A stretch of DNA of 64,000 nucleotides from assembly GCA_943370025.1 (NCBI GenBank), contig CALRPI020000012.1:23212-87211 (forward strand). The letters are read 5' to 3'. Under the pieces are notes generated by a model. That model saw only the letters and a program-made list of their open reading frames with translations, had not been told where the DNA came from and made no database searches. The DNA comes from JAAUUE01 sp943370025. Its GTDB lineage: Bacteria > Cyanobacteriota > Cyanobacteriia > Cyanobacteriales > JAAUUE01. Shown here piece by piece: positions 50,350 to 58,549 of this stretch. Both the position numbers and the translations under genes were made by a program. Numbering within the stretch: the stretch's first letter is position 1; the number at the start of each line of letters is the position of its first letter.

Positions 50350-50580
50350 TTAGAAAAATCCTTGGCGAGAAACCAGCTTTTCAAAGTGGGCTTGGGTTTG
50401 TTGGAGCATTTGCTCTCGGCTGTCGGGGGTTTGCGAGAGATTGGGGACAAGATTCTTTGCTTGGAGGGTCATGTGTAGCTGAAGATGAGCTACGTATTCA
50501 CTGATATTTTCTTGGAGAGAGCAGGAAGGATAGGAGGGGGATTGTAGATTCACTGTTCTTTCTCTGTGACTTAGCAGCAT
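50350..50580 (-). CDS. Small hypothetical protein
   Basis: A 76-residue soluble protein with helical C-terminal half (QKRMLQQTQAHFEKLVSRQG-like, as REQMLQQTQAHFEKLVSRQG). It is alone between terminators, convergent with mlaE. No ribosome site is clear and no family is recognised. Its separate position, and its conserved-looking composition, make it a moderate candidate. Confidence 0.45.
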   Translation of the reverse strand: MLLSHRERTVNLQSPSYPSCSLQENISEYVAHLQLHMTLQAKNLVPNLSQTPDSREQMLQQTQAHFEKLVSRQGFF

Positions 50581-50781
50581 AATTTTGCAATGATGTTTAG
50601 TAATGAGTTCACAATCGGTTGCAGGGACAACTTCTTTGGTTTGTCACGCAACTATAACTATGCCTTAAGTGTGCTATTAGTTTTAAGTAGTTTTCTAAAA
50701 AAAGATTGCGAAATGTGAAGATGAACTATGCCGATCGCTTCTGGTGAAACCATCGAAGAACGTCGATAGTAAGGGCTAGAT

Positions 50782-50827
50782 AGAGTAAGATTTTCTGCCC
50801 CTCGGAGGAAGTGGAAAATCTTACTCT
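50782..50827. terminator. Hairpin after purB
   Basis: AGAGTAAGATTTTCTGCCCC and its complement GTGGAAAATCTTACTCT form a 17-bp stem, 13 bp after the purB stop on the minus strand. The core GTAAGATTTTC is shared with the P1 copy at 33612-33693. Confidence 0.65.
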
Positions 50828-50839
50828 ATGTATCCCGTT

Positions 50840-52135
50840 TCAAATTCCCAAGCGCTGGTAGATAGTATCTAGATTCCGCAAGTGATGATTAGGATCAAAA
50901 CATTGGGCTAGTTCCTCTGGAGTAAGCTGTGCCTTGACCTGTTCATCTTGGCTGATCAATGCTCGGAAATCTCCATCGGGTTTGTTCCATGCTTGGTGAG
51001 CGCAGGATTGGACAATTTTATAGGCGGTTTCCCGGTTCATGCCTTTGTCTACTAGGGTGAGCATGACTCGTTGGCTGAAGGTGACCCCACCATAGACCGT
51101 CAGGTTGCGCTGCATATTTTCCGGGTAGACCAACAGATTTTTCACCAAGTCGGTGATTTCCACCAACATGAAATGGGTGAGAATGCAGCTATCGGGCATG
51201 ATCACCCGCTCTACAGAGCTATGGGAAATATCTCGTTCGTGCCAGAGGGCAACGTTTTCTAGGGCGGCTCCAGCGTTGGCGCGGATAATTCTTGCCATCC
51301 CAGTCAGGCGTTCGCTGCGGATGGGGTTGCGTTTGTGGGGCATGGCAGAGGAGCCTTTTTGCTTGGGGGCAAAATATTCTTCAACTTCCAGCACTTCAGT
51401 CCGTTGCAGATGGCGAATTTCCACAGAAAAGCGCTCGATCGAGGCAGCCAATAATGCGAGGGTTTGCATGAAATCGGCATGACGATCGCGGGATATCACC
51501 TGAGTAGAAGCAGTATCTGGTTGTAATCCTAGGTATTGACAGGCTAATTCTTCAATCCGGGGATCCACATTGGCGTAGGTTCCCACCGCCCCAGAGATTT
51601 TACCCACAGCAATTTGTTGAGAAACACGGCAGAGGCGATCGCGGTGACGGAGAATTTCTGCCAACCAGCCAGCTAATTTAAACCCAAAGGTGACCGGTTC
51701 GGCATGAATCCCGTGCGATCGACCAATCATCAAAGTATGCCTATGCTGCTGTGCCTGATAGCGAATTGCCTGACTCAGCGCTTCTACCCATTGCAGAATC
51801 ACTTCCAAACTCGCCACCATTTGCAACGCTAAGGCCGTGTCCAACACATCGGAACTGGTCATACCCACATGAATATAGCGCCCGGCATCCCCCACGTACT
51901 CGTTAACATTGGTCAGGAAAGCAATCATGTCATGGCGAACTTCTGCTTCAATTTCCAACACCCGTTGGGGGTCAAATTTTGCCTTGGCTTTAATTTCTTC
52001 TACAGCTTCGGCGGGAATATAGCCTAATTCTGCCTGTGCTTCACACACAGCGATCTCCACTTGCAGCCAAGTCTGGAGTTTATAGTTTTCTGTCCACAGG
52101 TTGCCCATTTCGGGCAGGGTATAGCGATCGATCAA
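50840..52135 (-). CDS. purB: Adenylosuccinate lyase
   Basis: PurB catalyses two steps of purine synthesis: cleavage of SAICAR and of adenylosuccinate. The 431-residue protein shows the superfamily regions TSSDVLDTALALQMV (T-S-D pair), the histidine region HTLMIGRSHGIHAEPVTFG, and the signature loop KQKGSSAMPHKRNPIRSERL. These fit the bacterial short-form PurB exactly. It is downstream of a Uma2 gene by 29 bp on the same strand. Length is normal. Confidence 0.97.
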   Translation of the reverse strand: MIDRYTLPEMGNLWTENYKLQTWLQVEIAVCEAQAELGYIPAEAVEEIKAKAKFDPQRVLEIEAEVRHDMIAFLTNVNEYVGDAGRYIHVGMTSSDVLDTALALQMVASLEVILQWVEALSQAIRYQAQQHRHTLMIGRSHGIHAEPVTFGFKLAGWLAEILRHRDRLCRVSQQIAVGKISGAVGTYANVDPRIEELACQYLGLQPDTASTQVISRDRHADFMQTLALLAASIERFSVEIRHLQRTEVLEVEEYFAPKQKGSSAMPHKRNPIRSERLTGMARIIRANAGAALENVALWHERDISHSSVERVIMPDSCILTHFMLVEITDLVKNLLVYPENMQRNLTVYGGVTFSQRVMLTLVDKGMNRETAYKIVQSCAHQAWNKPDGDFRALISQDEQVKAQLTPEELAQCFDPNHHLRNLDTIYQRLGI

Positions 52136-52164
52136 TGTTTTGCCTAGAATCCAACCTGAATATT

Positions 52165-52788
52165 TTACTGCAAATTGTCTTCTGAACCCCCACTAAAAAT
52201 TTGTTGTGCAGTCAAATTCAAATTTGGAAACACCAAGGACTCAACTCTTTCGTTTTCTCTAAATATCCTTACCTGATACTCACCCGCCACTAACTGACAA
52301 ACTGATAAAGTAGGCTGTTTTGGAGAACCAATGTAACGAATGCCACCCAAACCTAGATAATCAACAATCCAGTATTCAGAAATGCCTAATGTTTCATAAT
52401 CAACCATTTTGTACGCATAATCATCACGCCAATTGGTACTGACAACTTCAACGGCTAGGGGAATAGATGATCCTTGGGTAATTGTCGAAGATTTTGCCCA
52501 CAAGGGTTCTAGGGCTAGGGCATCACGGTTAACTACTAAAATATCTGGTGCATAACCCGTCTCTTGATGAGGAGCTTTAACTAAAGCATTTTTGAGGAAT
52601 CGATAGGGAAGTTGTTGTTTCCGAGTTTCCAAAATCATTTCTGTCTGTAAAAACTCCACAACTTCTTCATGCTTTCCTGTCGTTTGCATTTCAACAATAA
52701 CCCCATTATGCAACTCATAAAATCCAGCTTCTGGCTTCCATTCTAGAAATTCATCAAAAGTTAATAACTTAGATATGGCTTGAATCAT
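52165..52788 (-). CDS. Uma2 family protein (PD-(D/E)XK-type)
   Basis: The 207-residue protein has the Uma2/DUF820 pattern: TFDEFLEWKPEAGFYELHNG with VIVEMQTTGKHEEVVEFLQ. It continues with GYAPDILVVNRDALAL (catalytic Asp in the PD motif), IPLAVEVVSTNWRDDY (E-x-V replacing ExK), and KMVDYETLGISEYWIVDY. Uma2 proteins are abundant in cyanobacteria and are predicted restriction-endonuclease-like enzymes of unknown role, often linked to mobile elements. It is just upstream of purB and could share its message. Confidence 0.85.
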   Translation of the reverse strand: MIQAISKLLTFDEFLEWKPEAGFYELHNGVIVEMQTTGKHEEVVEFLQTEMILETRKQQLPYRFLKNALVKAPHQETGYAPDILVVNRDALALEPLWAKSSTITQGSSIPLAVEVVSTNWRDDYAYKMVDYETLGISEYWIVDYLGLGGIRYIGSPKQPTLSVCQLVAGEYQVRIFRENERVESLVFPNLNLTAQQIFSGGSEDNLQ

Positions 52789-52817
52789 ATTTTTACTTCC
52801 ATCTAAGGATTTAGGGG

Positions 52818-52852
52818 TAAGAATTTCCCCCGCGTTGCGGGGGGAATTCTTA
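52818..52852. terminator. GC-rich hairpin upstream of the Uma2 gene
   Basis: Arms TAAGAATTTCCCCCGC and GCGGGGGGAATTCTTA form a strong stem with loop GTT. It is between two minus-strand genes and could isolate the Uma2-purB unit from the operon that ends at 52937. Confidence 0.65.
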
Positions 52853-52896
52853 GTTCTTTAGCACTACCATTTTAGAATTATAGCAATCTTAAATGG

Positions 52897-52934
52897 GTTG
52901 AAAGAGACGCACCTTTCGGGTGCGTCTCTTTCAA
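52897..52934. terminator. Terminator of the Coq4-type operon
   Basis: GTTGAAAGAGACGCACC and GGGTGCGTCTCTTTCAAC form a perfect 17-bp stem around TTTC immediately after the Coq4 stop. The arms end in T-rich sequence on the minus strand. Confidence 0.85.
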
Positions 52935-52936
52935 CT

Positions 52937-53608
52937 TCACGGTAAGTATTTATCCACTAATTCCACCCCTAGTTCTGTACGCCATTGAGTCAGGGGTTTT
53001 TCCCATGCTTGCTCCCATTTTTGAGCGAGGAAAGGTTTTGCCCTAGCTCCCATACGATACATGACTGCTACTCGATCCATGAGGCGATCGATCTCTTCTG
53101 GAGTGTTAAACATCGTTCGCAACACTCCCCCAGCCAAAAGCACTACGGACATAGTACGGCGGGTCTGGGGAATCTCAAAGGCTTTTAGTGCCAACTCTCC
53201 CACTACATCGGTAGAAGAACCCGTAACAATATGCCAAATATCGTGGGTTTGCCGGAGGCGAAATAGGACATAACTCACATCATCAGTAATTTCTATTTTG
53301 CGATAGAAACTAGGGTCAAACCCTGCATCGGTAATGTAGTGGGCATAGATAGCTCCTAGAGATTCCGGGGGATAGGTAAGCAGAGTCTCAATATCTGGAG
53401 CTGGGGCAAGATAACGTTCTTCGATAATTTGTGCCACTTCTGGATTGGATTTTACAAAGGCGATCGCCTGTTGCGTAGCTTTGGTTTTGCTCAACCCATC
53501 TTCAATATCATAGACAGAATCCGTCTGGGTGGGATCCTTGAGGAGGACGATCGCTCCTTTGAGAGTCTGCAAAAAATCTAGATTTAGCGATCGATTTCTC
53601 AGAAGCAT
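52937..53608 (-). CDS. Coq4 family protein
   Basis: Coq4 proteins act in ubiquinone or related quinone biosynthesis; those of cyanobacteria are not well characterised. The 223-residue protein shows the metal motif HDxxH-x11-E exactly (His122, Asp123, His126, Glu138) in THDIWHIVTGSSTDVVGELA. The N-terminus carries LQTLKGAIVLLKDPTQTDSV, typical of the family. It begins 21 bp after ureB, so it appears to be in the same operon. A strong terminator follows. A link with urease is not obvious. Confidence 0.85.
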   Translation of the reverse strand: MLLRNRSLNLDFLQTLKGAIVLLKDPTQTDSVYDIEDGLSKTKATQQAIAFVKSNPEVAQIIEERYLAPAPDIETLLTYPPESLGAIYAHYITDAGFDPSFYRKIEITDDVSYVLFRLRQTHDIWHIVTGSSTDVVGELALKAFEIPQTRRTMSVVLLAGGVLRTMFNTPEEIDRLMDRVAVMYRMGARAKPFLAQKWEQAWEKPLTQWRTELGVELVDKYLP

Positions 53609-53629
53609 GGTTCTATCCTCAACTCAGAA

Positions 53630-53938
53630 CTAGGGTAATTTACCTTCGATCTTAGCGTTAAAACCATAGACCTGACGGCTGCCTCTGTAGGGAACTAGGT
53701 TTACTTCCTTGGTATCCCCCGGCTCAAAACGTACCGCAGTCCCGGCAGGAATATCCAAACGCATTCCCTTAGTGGATTCGCGATCGAACTCCAGTGCCTC
53801 ATTAACTTCATAGAAATGGTAATGGGAACCAATTTGCACAGTGCGATCGCCCGCATTAGCTACGGTAATAGTTAAAACTGGTTGCCCAGCATTTAGCTCG
53901 ATCTCTCCCTCTGGGGTAATAATTTCTCCCGGTATCAT
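53630..53938 (-). CDS. ureB: Urease beta subunit
   Basis: UreB is a structural subunit of nickel-dependent urease. The start is ATG 53938, following AGGAG; a longer frame to 53995 adds unrelated sequence. The 102-residue product begins MIPGEIITPEGEIELNAGQP and has IGSHYHFYEVNEALEFDRES, GMRLDIPAGTAVRFEPGDTK and VYGFNAKIEGKLP, all family hallmarks. The catalytic subunit gene ureC does not follow; the next gene is Coq4-like. A hairpin separates it from ureA. Confidence 0.96.
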   Translation of the reverse strand: MIPGEIITPEGEIELNAGQPVLTITVANAGDRTVQIGSHYHFYEVNEALEFDRESTKGMRLDIPAGTAVRFEPGDTKEVNLVPYRGSRQVYGFNAKIEGKLP

Positions 53939-53968
53939 AGTGTTTCTCCTTAGCAAATTGAATTTAAT

Positions 53969-54002
53969 GAAAAGTTGCCGCGCGATGCGCGGCAACTTTT
54001 CA
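53969..54002 (-). terminator. Hairpin between ureA and ureB
   Basis: TGAAAAGTTGCCGCGC and GCGCGGCAACTTTTCA form a perfect 16-bp stem, starting 7 bp after the ureA stop. The T-run is short, so it may be a partial terminator or mRNA-stability element that sets the ureA:ureB ratio. Confidence 0.6.
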
Positions 54003-54008
54003 TTTTTG

Positions 54009-54311
54009 TTAACGAATTGGATTATGCACTGTTACTAACTTAGTCCCATCAGGGAAAGTCGCCTCCACTTGCACCTCATGGATCATTTCTGGGACTCCCG
54101 GCATCACGTCTTCTCGTTTCAGAAGAGTCGTTCCATAACTCATCAATTCCGCCACAGTCTGCCCATCCCGCGCCCCTTCAAGGACTCCTGCTGATATGTA
54201 TGCCACGGATTCTGGGTAGTTGAGCTTTAAGCCCCGATCTTTGCGACGCTCTGCCACCAGAGCCGCAGTGAAAATCAATAACTTATCTTTTTCTTGGGGT
54301 GTTAGTTGCAT
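54009..54311 (-). CDS. ureA: Urease gamma subunit
   Basis: UreA is the small structural subunit of urease. The 100-residue protein matches the family throughout: MQLTPQEKDKLLIFTAALVA, ERRKDRGLKLNYPESVAYIS, and LLKREDVMPGVPEMIHEVQV. Its start overlaps the stop of the NhaC-type transporter by 10 bp, so the two are coupled. It is followed by ureB. No catalytic or accessory urease gene is in the window. Confidence 0.96.
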   Translation of the reverse strand: MQLTPQEKDKLLIFTAALVAERRKDRGLKLNYPESVAYISAGVLEGARDGQTVAELMSYGTTLLKREDVMPGVPEMIHEVQVEATFPDGTKLVTVHNPIR

Positions 54312-55639
54312 CGTCTAGAGTTGAGGATAAATTTATCATTCAGCCAATAATAAACTAAATTAACCAAGGGTAAAAGATAAAGATAGGCAGCGTAGGGAAT
54401 AAAATTTGCATCCACGAGGAGAAGCTTCGCCGGAACTAATCCAGCAATATTCCAAGGAATCAGAGCAGAAATCACAATCACGGAATTTGCTAGATCTGTA
54501 GCTAATTTGTAGTTGCCCAACTCTGGGGTTAAGTAGTTATCTTCTACTAATTGTTGGGTCATAATAATCCCGATCGTTTGCGTGCAACCAAAGGCACTGC
54601 TGAGAATACTCAGGAGAATAGTTGCTAGAAATAATTGACTATGATTTTTAATTCCTAGTAACCAATTTTTCACCGGAGCGAGAATCTGAGTTTCATTGAA
54701 AATTCCGGCGAGGGCGGTGGAAATAATCACTATCAGCACTATAGTCATCATGGGAATTAATCCCCCGCCCTTAACGATCGCAGCTAGGGGATGAGTTGGG
54801 TCTAAGCTAAAGCCCCAGATGAGAAATTTAAGATTTTCAACTAGGGAATAGGGCTGATAAATTAAGCTACAACCTAGGGCAGTGCTAAGACTCAGGAGCA
54901 TGGAGATTTTGACGGGAACTTGGATCATGGCTAAGCCAAAGATCACCACTGCCGGAGCCATGACTAGGGGATTGATCGTAAAAGTTTTGGCAATCTCAAC
55001 AGTAATATTTTGCTGAGTTGTTGCCGCCGGGGAACCCAAAGACCAGAGCAGATAAACTCCCGTAGCGAGGATCAGGGGAACTAAGCCAGTCCACCAGATA
55101 GATTTGATATTGCGGTAAATTTTGGTGTTGGTGAGGGTGGCAATTAAATGAGCACTAGAGGACATGGGGGAACAGCGATCGCCAAAATACGCCCCAGCAA
55201 TAATCGCCCCCGCCGTCAAATTTACATCTACCCCACTACTCCTAGCCATCACCATCAAAGCCGTGCCTACGGTTCCCACTGTGCCAAAGGAAGTCCCCAA
55301 CAGCAAAGAAACAAAACAAGTTAACAAAAAAGCAGAAACGACAAAATACCGGGGCTGGATAATCTGCACGCCATAATAGACGATCGCTGGCACTGTCCCC
55401 GCCGCAATCCAAGCAGCGGTCACTACCCCTACTAGCAAAAGAATGACGATCACCCCGGCGGATTTCTGGCATCCCCGCCAGCCCATCTGCACCAAATCCT
55501 TCAGGGCAAATCCCCGTCTCTGCAAAGTTATTAAGAATATCCCCAGAGTTATCAACAGGGGGAACCCGATATAGTATCCCCGAATCACGCTAAAGATGAG
55601 GAGAAAAAATGCTACTAAAATCGCTGCAATTAAATCCAT
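54302..55639 (-). CDS. NhaC family antiporter-like transporter
   Basis: The 445-residue protein has about eleven to twelve hydrophobic segments and NhaC-type patterns: GTSFGTVGTVGTALMVMARS, AGAYFGDRCSPMSSSAHLIA, and SSAFGCTQTIGIIMTQQL. Family members exchange sodium or organic acids; some move malate/lactate or amino acids. It overlaps ureA, which argues for a transport step linked to urea or urease, for example solute or pH balance, but that is inference. The start is ATG 55639. Confidence 0.85.
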   Translation of the reverse strand: MDLIAAILVAFFLLIFSVIRGYYIGFPLLITLGIFLITLQRRGFALKDLVQMGWRGCQKSAGVIVILLLVGVVTAAWIAAGTVPAIVYYGVQIIQPRYFVVSAFLLTCFVSLLLGTSFGTVGTVGTALMVMARSSGVDVNLTAGAIIAGAYFGDRCSPMSSSAHLIATLTNTKIYRNIKSIWWTGLVPLILATGVYLLWSLGSPAATTQQNITVEIAKTFTINPLVMAPAVVIFGLAMIQVPVKISMLLSLSTALGCSLIYQPYSLVENLKFLIWGFSLDPTHPLAAIVKGGGLIPMMTIVLIVIISTALAGIFNETQILAPVKNWLLGIKNHSQLFLATILLSILSSAFGCTQTIGIIMTQQLVEDNYLTPELGNYKLATDLANSVIVISALIPWNIAGLVPAKLLLVDANFIPYAAYLYLLPLVNLVYYWLNDKFILNSRRCN

Positions 55640-55752
55640 ATTCGCTAACTTATAGAGTTGATTGACTTAATCATTTAGCATATCTGACAAAAAGAGGCGA
55701 TCGCTGCAAATCAAATACTGGAAATATTCCATGTATAGAATATAATTAGGCT

Positions 55753-55851
55753 ATGAAATGGAATATCATGTTCGACCCAGACTTTAAAATCTGGTTTTAT
55801 CAACAAGAACAAGGACTTCAAGATGAAACATTAAATATCTGGAAATACTAA
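55753..55851 (+). pseudogene. Remnant of a RelE/HigB-type toxin
   Basis: The frame MKWNIMFDPDFKIWFYQQEQ followed by GLQDETLNIWKY and a stop matches the first 30 or so residues of HigB-like toxins of cyanobacteria, which run about 110 residues. After the stop, another frame reads ILKEEK just before the next gene, as expected from the interior of the family, so the rest of the toxin is deleted. Its antitoxin gene follows 13 bp later and is intact. Confidence 0.75.
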
Positions 55852-55864
55852 AGGAAGAAAAACA

Positions 55865-56185
55865 ATGACCCAATATACAACCCTATCCAAAGAATTAAAC
55901 AAACTTCCTAAAGAGCGTCAAGAACTCATTGCAGCAAGAGCTTCTCAAATTCATCTCGAAGAAATTACGCTTAGACATCTGCGAGAAAAGCTTGGTTTAT
56001 CTCAATCAGAACTAGCCGAACGCCTTGAAGTACAACAGCCAGCTATATCTAAGCTTGAACGTAGACAAAATTTGGAACTAAATACCCTTCGATCTGTGGT
56101 CAACGCTTTAGGTGGAACCATCGAAATTATTGTCAGAGTACCGAACAAAGAGCCTATCCTTCTCAGTGATTATCAAGAATCATAA
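55865..56185 (+). CDS. higA: HigA-type XRE antitoxin / transcription regulator
   Basis: The 106-residue protein has an N-terminal helical region (LSKELNKLPKERQELIAARA) and a helix-turn-helix of the XRE type: LREKLGLSQSELAERLEVQQ, then PAISKLERRQNLELNTLRSV. The C-terminus ends with IIVRVPNKEPILLSDYQES. Placement after a truncated HigB remnant supports an antitoxin. With its toxin lost, it could now act only as a regulator. It is followed 28 bp later by the Rpn gene. Confidence 0.85.
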   Translation: MTQYTTLSKELNKLPKERQELIAARASQIHLEEITLRHLREKLGLSQSELAERLEVQQPAISKLERRQNLELNTLRSVVNALGGTIEIIVRVPNKEPILLSDYQES

Positions 56186-56212
56186 AAAGTTCTGCTTTTG
56201 AGGAATCTAATC

Positions 56213-57163
56213 ATGTTTTATCCACGTCCTCGCGGCGATCGCTATATCAACCCCCTCACGGATTTTGGCTTCAAGCGACTATTTGGCACAGAGCCAAACA
56301 AAAATCTCTTGATTGACTTCCTCAATGTAATATTGCCACCCCAACATCGAGTCAAAGACCTTACCTACCGTAGTACCGAAAATCTTGGCAATACCCCAAG
56401 CGATCGTAAGGCAGTCTTCGATCTTTACTGCCAAAGCGAAAAAGGCGAAAAATTCATTGTCGAAATGCAAAAAGCCAAACATAATTACTTTAAAGACCGC
56501 AGTATTTATTACGCCTCCTTTCCCATCCAAGACCAAGCAGAAAAAGGAGATTGGAACTACAAGCTTGCGCCAATTTATACCATAGGTATTTTAGATTTTG
56601 TTTTTGATGAAGATAAAAACGACGACACTCTCTTACATGTCGTTGAACTAAAAGATCAAGATTGCCAAGTTTTCTACGAAAAGCTGAAATTTATTTATCT
56701 AGAATTACCAAAATTCAAAAAAACAATTGATCAACTAAACAACCATTTTGATAAGTGGTTATTTTTGCTGAAACATCTACCCGATTTAGATGAACCGCCT
56801 CTACCATTGCAAGAGAATGTATTTATGCAACTATTTGAAGTTGCCCAGATTACTAGCTTTTCCCAAGATGAAAGAGATGCTTATGAAAATAGCTTAAAGT
56901 ACTATCGAGATATGAAAGGAGTCATAGAAACAGCCCGAGAAGAAGGTAGAGAAGCAGGCAGAGAGGAAGGTAGAGAGGAAGGTAAACGATCGCTTTTGCT
57001 CAAACAACTTTCTCGCAAACTAGGAACCATCCCTGATGAAATTAAAGTTCTCTTGCATCAGCTAGCGCCAGAACTATTAGATGCATTGAGTGAAGCCTTG
57101 TTTGACTTAGAAAGTTTGGCAGACTTACACAATTGGCTCAATAACATTAACATTAACGATTAA
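56213..57163 (+). CDS. Rpn family PD-(D/E)XK nuclease / transposase-like protein
   Basis: The start is ATG 56213, 9 bp after GAGG; TTG 56198 is not needed. The 316-residue protein begins MFYPRPRGDRYINPLTDFGF and has FKRLFGTEPNKNLLIDFLNV, with the nuclease motif DRKAVFDLYCQSEKGEKFIV (D...E-x-Q/K) and EMQKAKHNYFKDRSIYYAS. The C-terminus has Glu/Arg-rich repeats (REEGREAGREEGREEGKRS). Rpn proteins are linked to recombination or phage defence and are frequent in cyanobacteria. The gene stands next to a decayed toxin-antitoxin pair, an accessory neighbourhood. Confidence 0.85.
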   Translation: MFYPRPRGDRYINPLTDFGFKRLFGTEPNKNLLIDFLNVILPPQHRVKDLTYRSTENLGNTPSDRKAVFDLYCQSEKGEKFIVEMQKAKHNYFKDRSIYYASFPIQDQAEKGDWNYKLAPIYTIGILDFVFDEDKNDDTLLHVVELKDQDCQVFYEKLKFIYLELPKFKKTIDQLNNHFDKWLFLLKHLPDLDEPPLPLQENVFMQLFEVAQITSFSQDERDAYENSLKYYRDMKGVIETAREEGREAGREEGREEGKRSLLLKQLSRKLGTIPDEIKVLLHQLAPELLDALSEALFDLESLADLHNWLNNININD

Positions 57164-57172
57164 AAACGTCTA

Positions 57173-57196
57173 AGAGGCCATTTATAAATAGCCTCT
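57173..57196. repeat. P1 end-to-end palindrome overlapping the dnaN stop
   Basis: AGAGGCCATTTATAAATAGC followed by CTCT is a nearly perfect palindrome consisting of the two P1 ends joined without a core. It overlaps two bases of the dnaN stop codon at 57195-57197. It would act as a bidirectional hairpin between the Rpn gene and dnaN. Confidence 0.7.
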
Positions 57197-58358
57197 ATTT
57201 GCGAATTTGAACGGGCATGATCAGGTAGGTCATTTGATTACCACCCAAGGGGGTAATAATTACCGGGCTGAGGCTGGTATTTAGTTGGATTTGTACTTCT
57301 GAGGATTGAACAGCTTTTAAGCCCTCTAGGAGGTATTTCACATTAAAGCCAATTTCCATATCTTCCCCAGAAATTTGGGCAGAAACGGATTCACGACCAA
57401 AACCCACATCTGCTGCTTCTACCGAGAGGGAGAGGAGCTGATTTTCACTATCAAGGTTGAATTTGACGATATTATTTTTTTGGTCCGCCAGCACCGCAAT
57501 TCTTTCTACAGAAGTCATCAGTAATTTGCGATCAATAGTGACGGTTCTTTGGAACTGTTTCGGAATTAACTGCCGATAGTTGGGGTATTGTCCTTCCAGA
57601 GTCCGGGTGGTGAGCTGGTGTTCGCCGCCTTGGAAAATAATCTGGGTCGTATCAAAGTGCAAAGCAATTACCCCTTCAGATTGCAGCATGAAGAGGATTT
57701 TCTCTAGTTCCCGCAAAGCCCGTGCCGGAATGGTTAACTCTAGGGGTTCCTCGGTGTTGAGTTCCTTGATATCTTCGGGGTTGTTGGTATACACCACCGC
57801 CAAGCGATGCCCATCGGTGGAGGCAAACTCTAGGCGATCGGCTAGCAAGCTCAAATGCACTCCGGTTAATACCTGCTTCGTTTCATCTGGACTAGTGGCG
57901 AACAAGGTTCCTTTCAAACCTTCGGCGATCGCCTCTACGGGCAAATGCAGCGTCATGCCATCTGCTTCCACCGTAGGCAGTTCAGGAAACTCTCCCGCCC
58001 CAATGCCACGCATTTCGTAGCGACCACTAGAGGCAGTCAGGGTCGCAATTCCGGCATCTTCTTCCCCTGCTTCTCCTTGGATAACTTCTAGGGTAACTTC
58101 CCCATCAGGCAACCGAGAAACAATATCATTCAGCAGTTTGGCTGGCAGGGTAAATTCCCCCGGTTCAAGGATAGTGGCACTAAAACTAGTCCGGATTCCT
58201 AAACTGAGGTCAAAAGCTGTCAAACTTACCTGTTGGGTATCTGTACTAGCTCTCAGTAGTACATTTGCCAAGACTGGGTGGGTAGGACGAGAAGGGACTG
58301 CTCTCGTAACTAGAGAAAGGTTGGTGTTGAGGTCACTCTGGTTACAAATTACTTTCAT
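57195..58358 (-). CDS. dnaN: DNA polymerase III sliding clamp (beta subunit)
   Basis: DnaN is the ring-shaped processivity clamp of replication. The 387-residue protein has the three-domain beta-clamp organisation, with MKVICNQSDLNTNLSLVTRA, FTLPAKLLNDIVSRLPDGEV, HLSLLADRLEFASTDGHRLA, and FNVKYLLEGLKAVQS. The C-terminal YLIMPVQIRK is the usual MPxR-type end. Length is normal. It is the only gene at the end of the interval that holds the DnaA-box cluster, a known arrangement for cyanobacterial replication origins. Confidence 0.97.
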   Translation of the reverse strand: MKVICNQSDLNTNLSLVTRAVPSRPTHPVLANVLLRASTDTQQVSLTAFDLSLGIRTSFSATILEPGEFTLPAKLLNDIVSRLPDGEVTLEVIQGEAGEEDAGIATLTASSGRYEMRGIGAGEFPELPTVEADGMTLHLPVEAIAEGLKGTLFATSPDETKQVLTGVHLSLLADRLEFASTDGHRLAVVYTNNPEDIKELNTEEPLELTIPARALRELEKILFMLQSEGVIALHFDTTQIIFQGGEHQLTTRTLEGQYPNYRQLIPKQFQRTVTIDRKLLMTSVERIAVLADQKNNIVKFNLDSENQLLSLSVEAADVGFGRESVSAQISGEDMEIGFNVKYLLEGLKAVQSSEVQIQLNTSLSPVIITPLGGNQMTYLIMPVQIRK

Positions 58359-58549
58359 AGGAAAATCCCTAGTCAGGGTCTTGGGGTGTTTGGCTCGAAC
58401 TTCTAGCTTAGAACAAAAATCCTAGCACTGTTGGTTAGCTTTTGGTTAAATTTTTAACTCCGTTTTGATTTGCTGTGTTTCTGAATTTTTTGCTGGCAAC
58501 TCCGGATCCGGATCTTTTTTAAATTTAAAATATTAATATTAGTATTAGG

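Noticed and set aside
53939..53995. 19-residue N-terminal extension of ureB
   Set aside because: It is not homologous to urease beta and translates the spacer with the hairpin; ATG 53938 has AGGAG.
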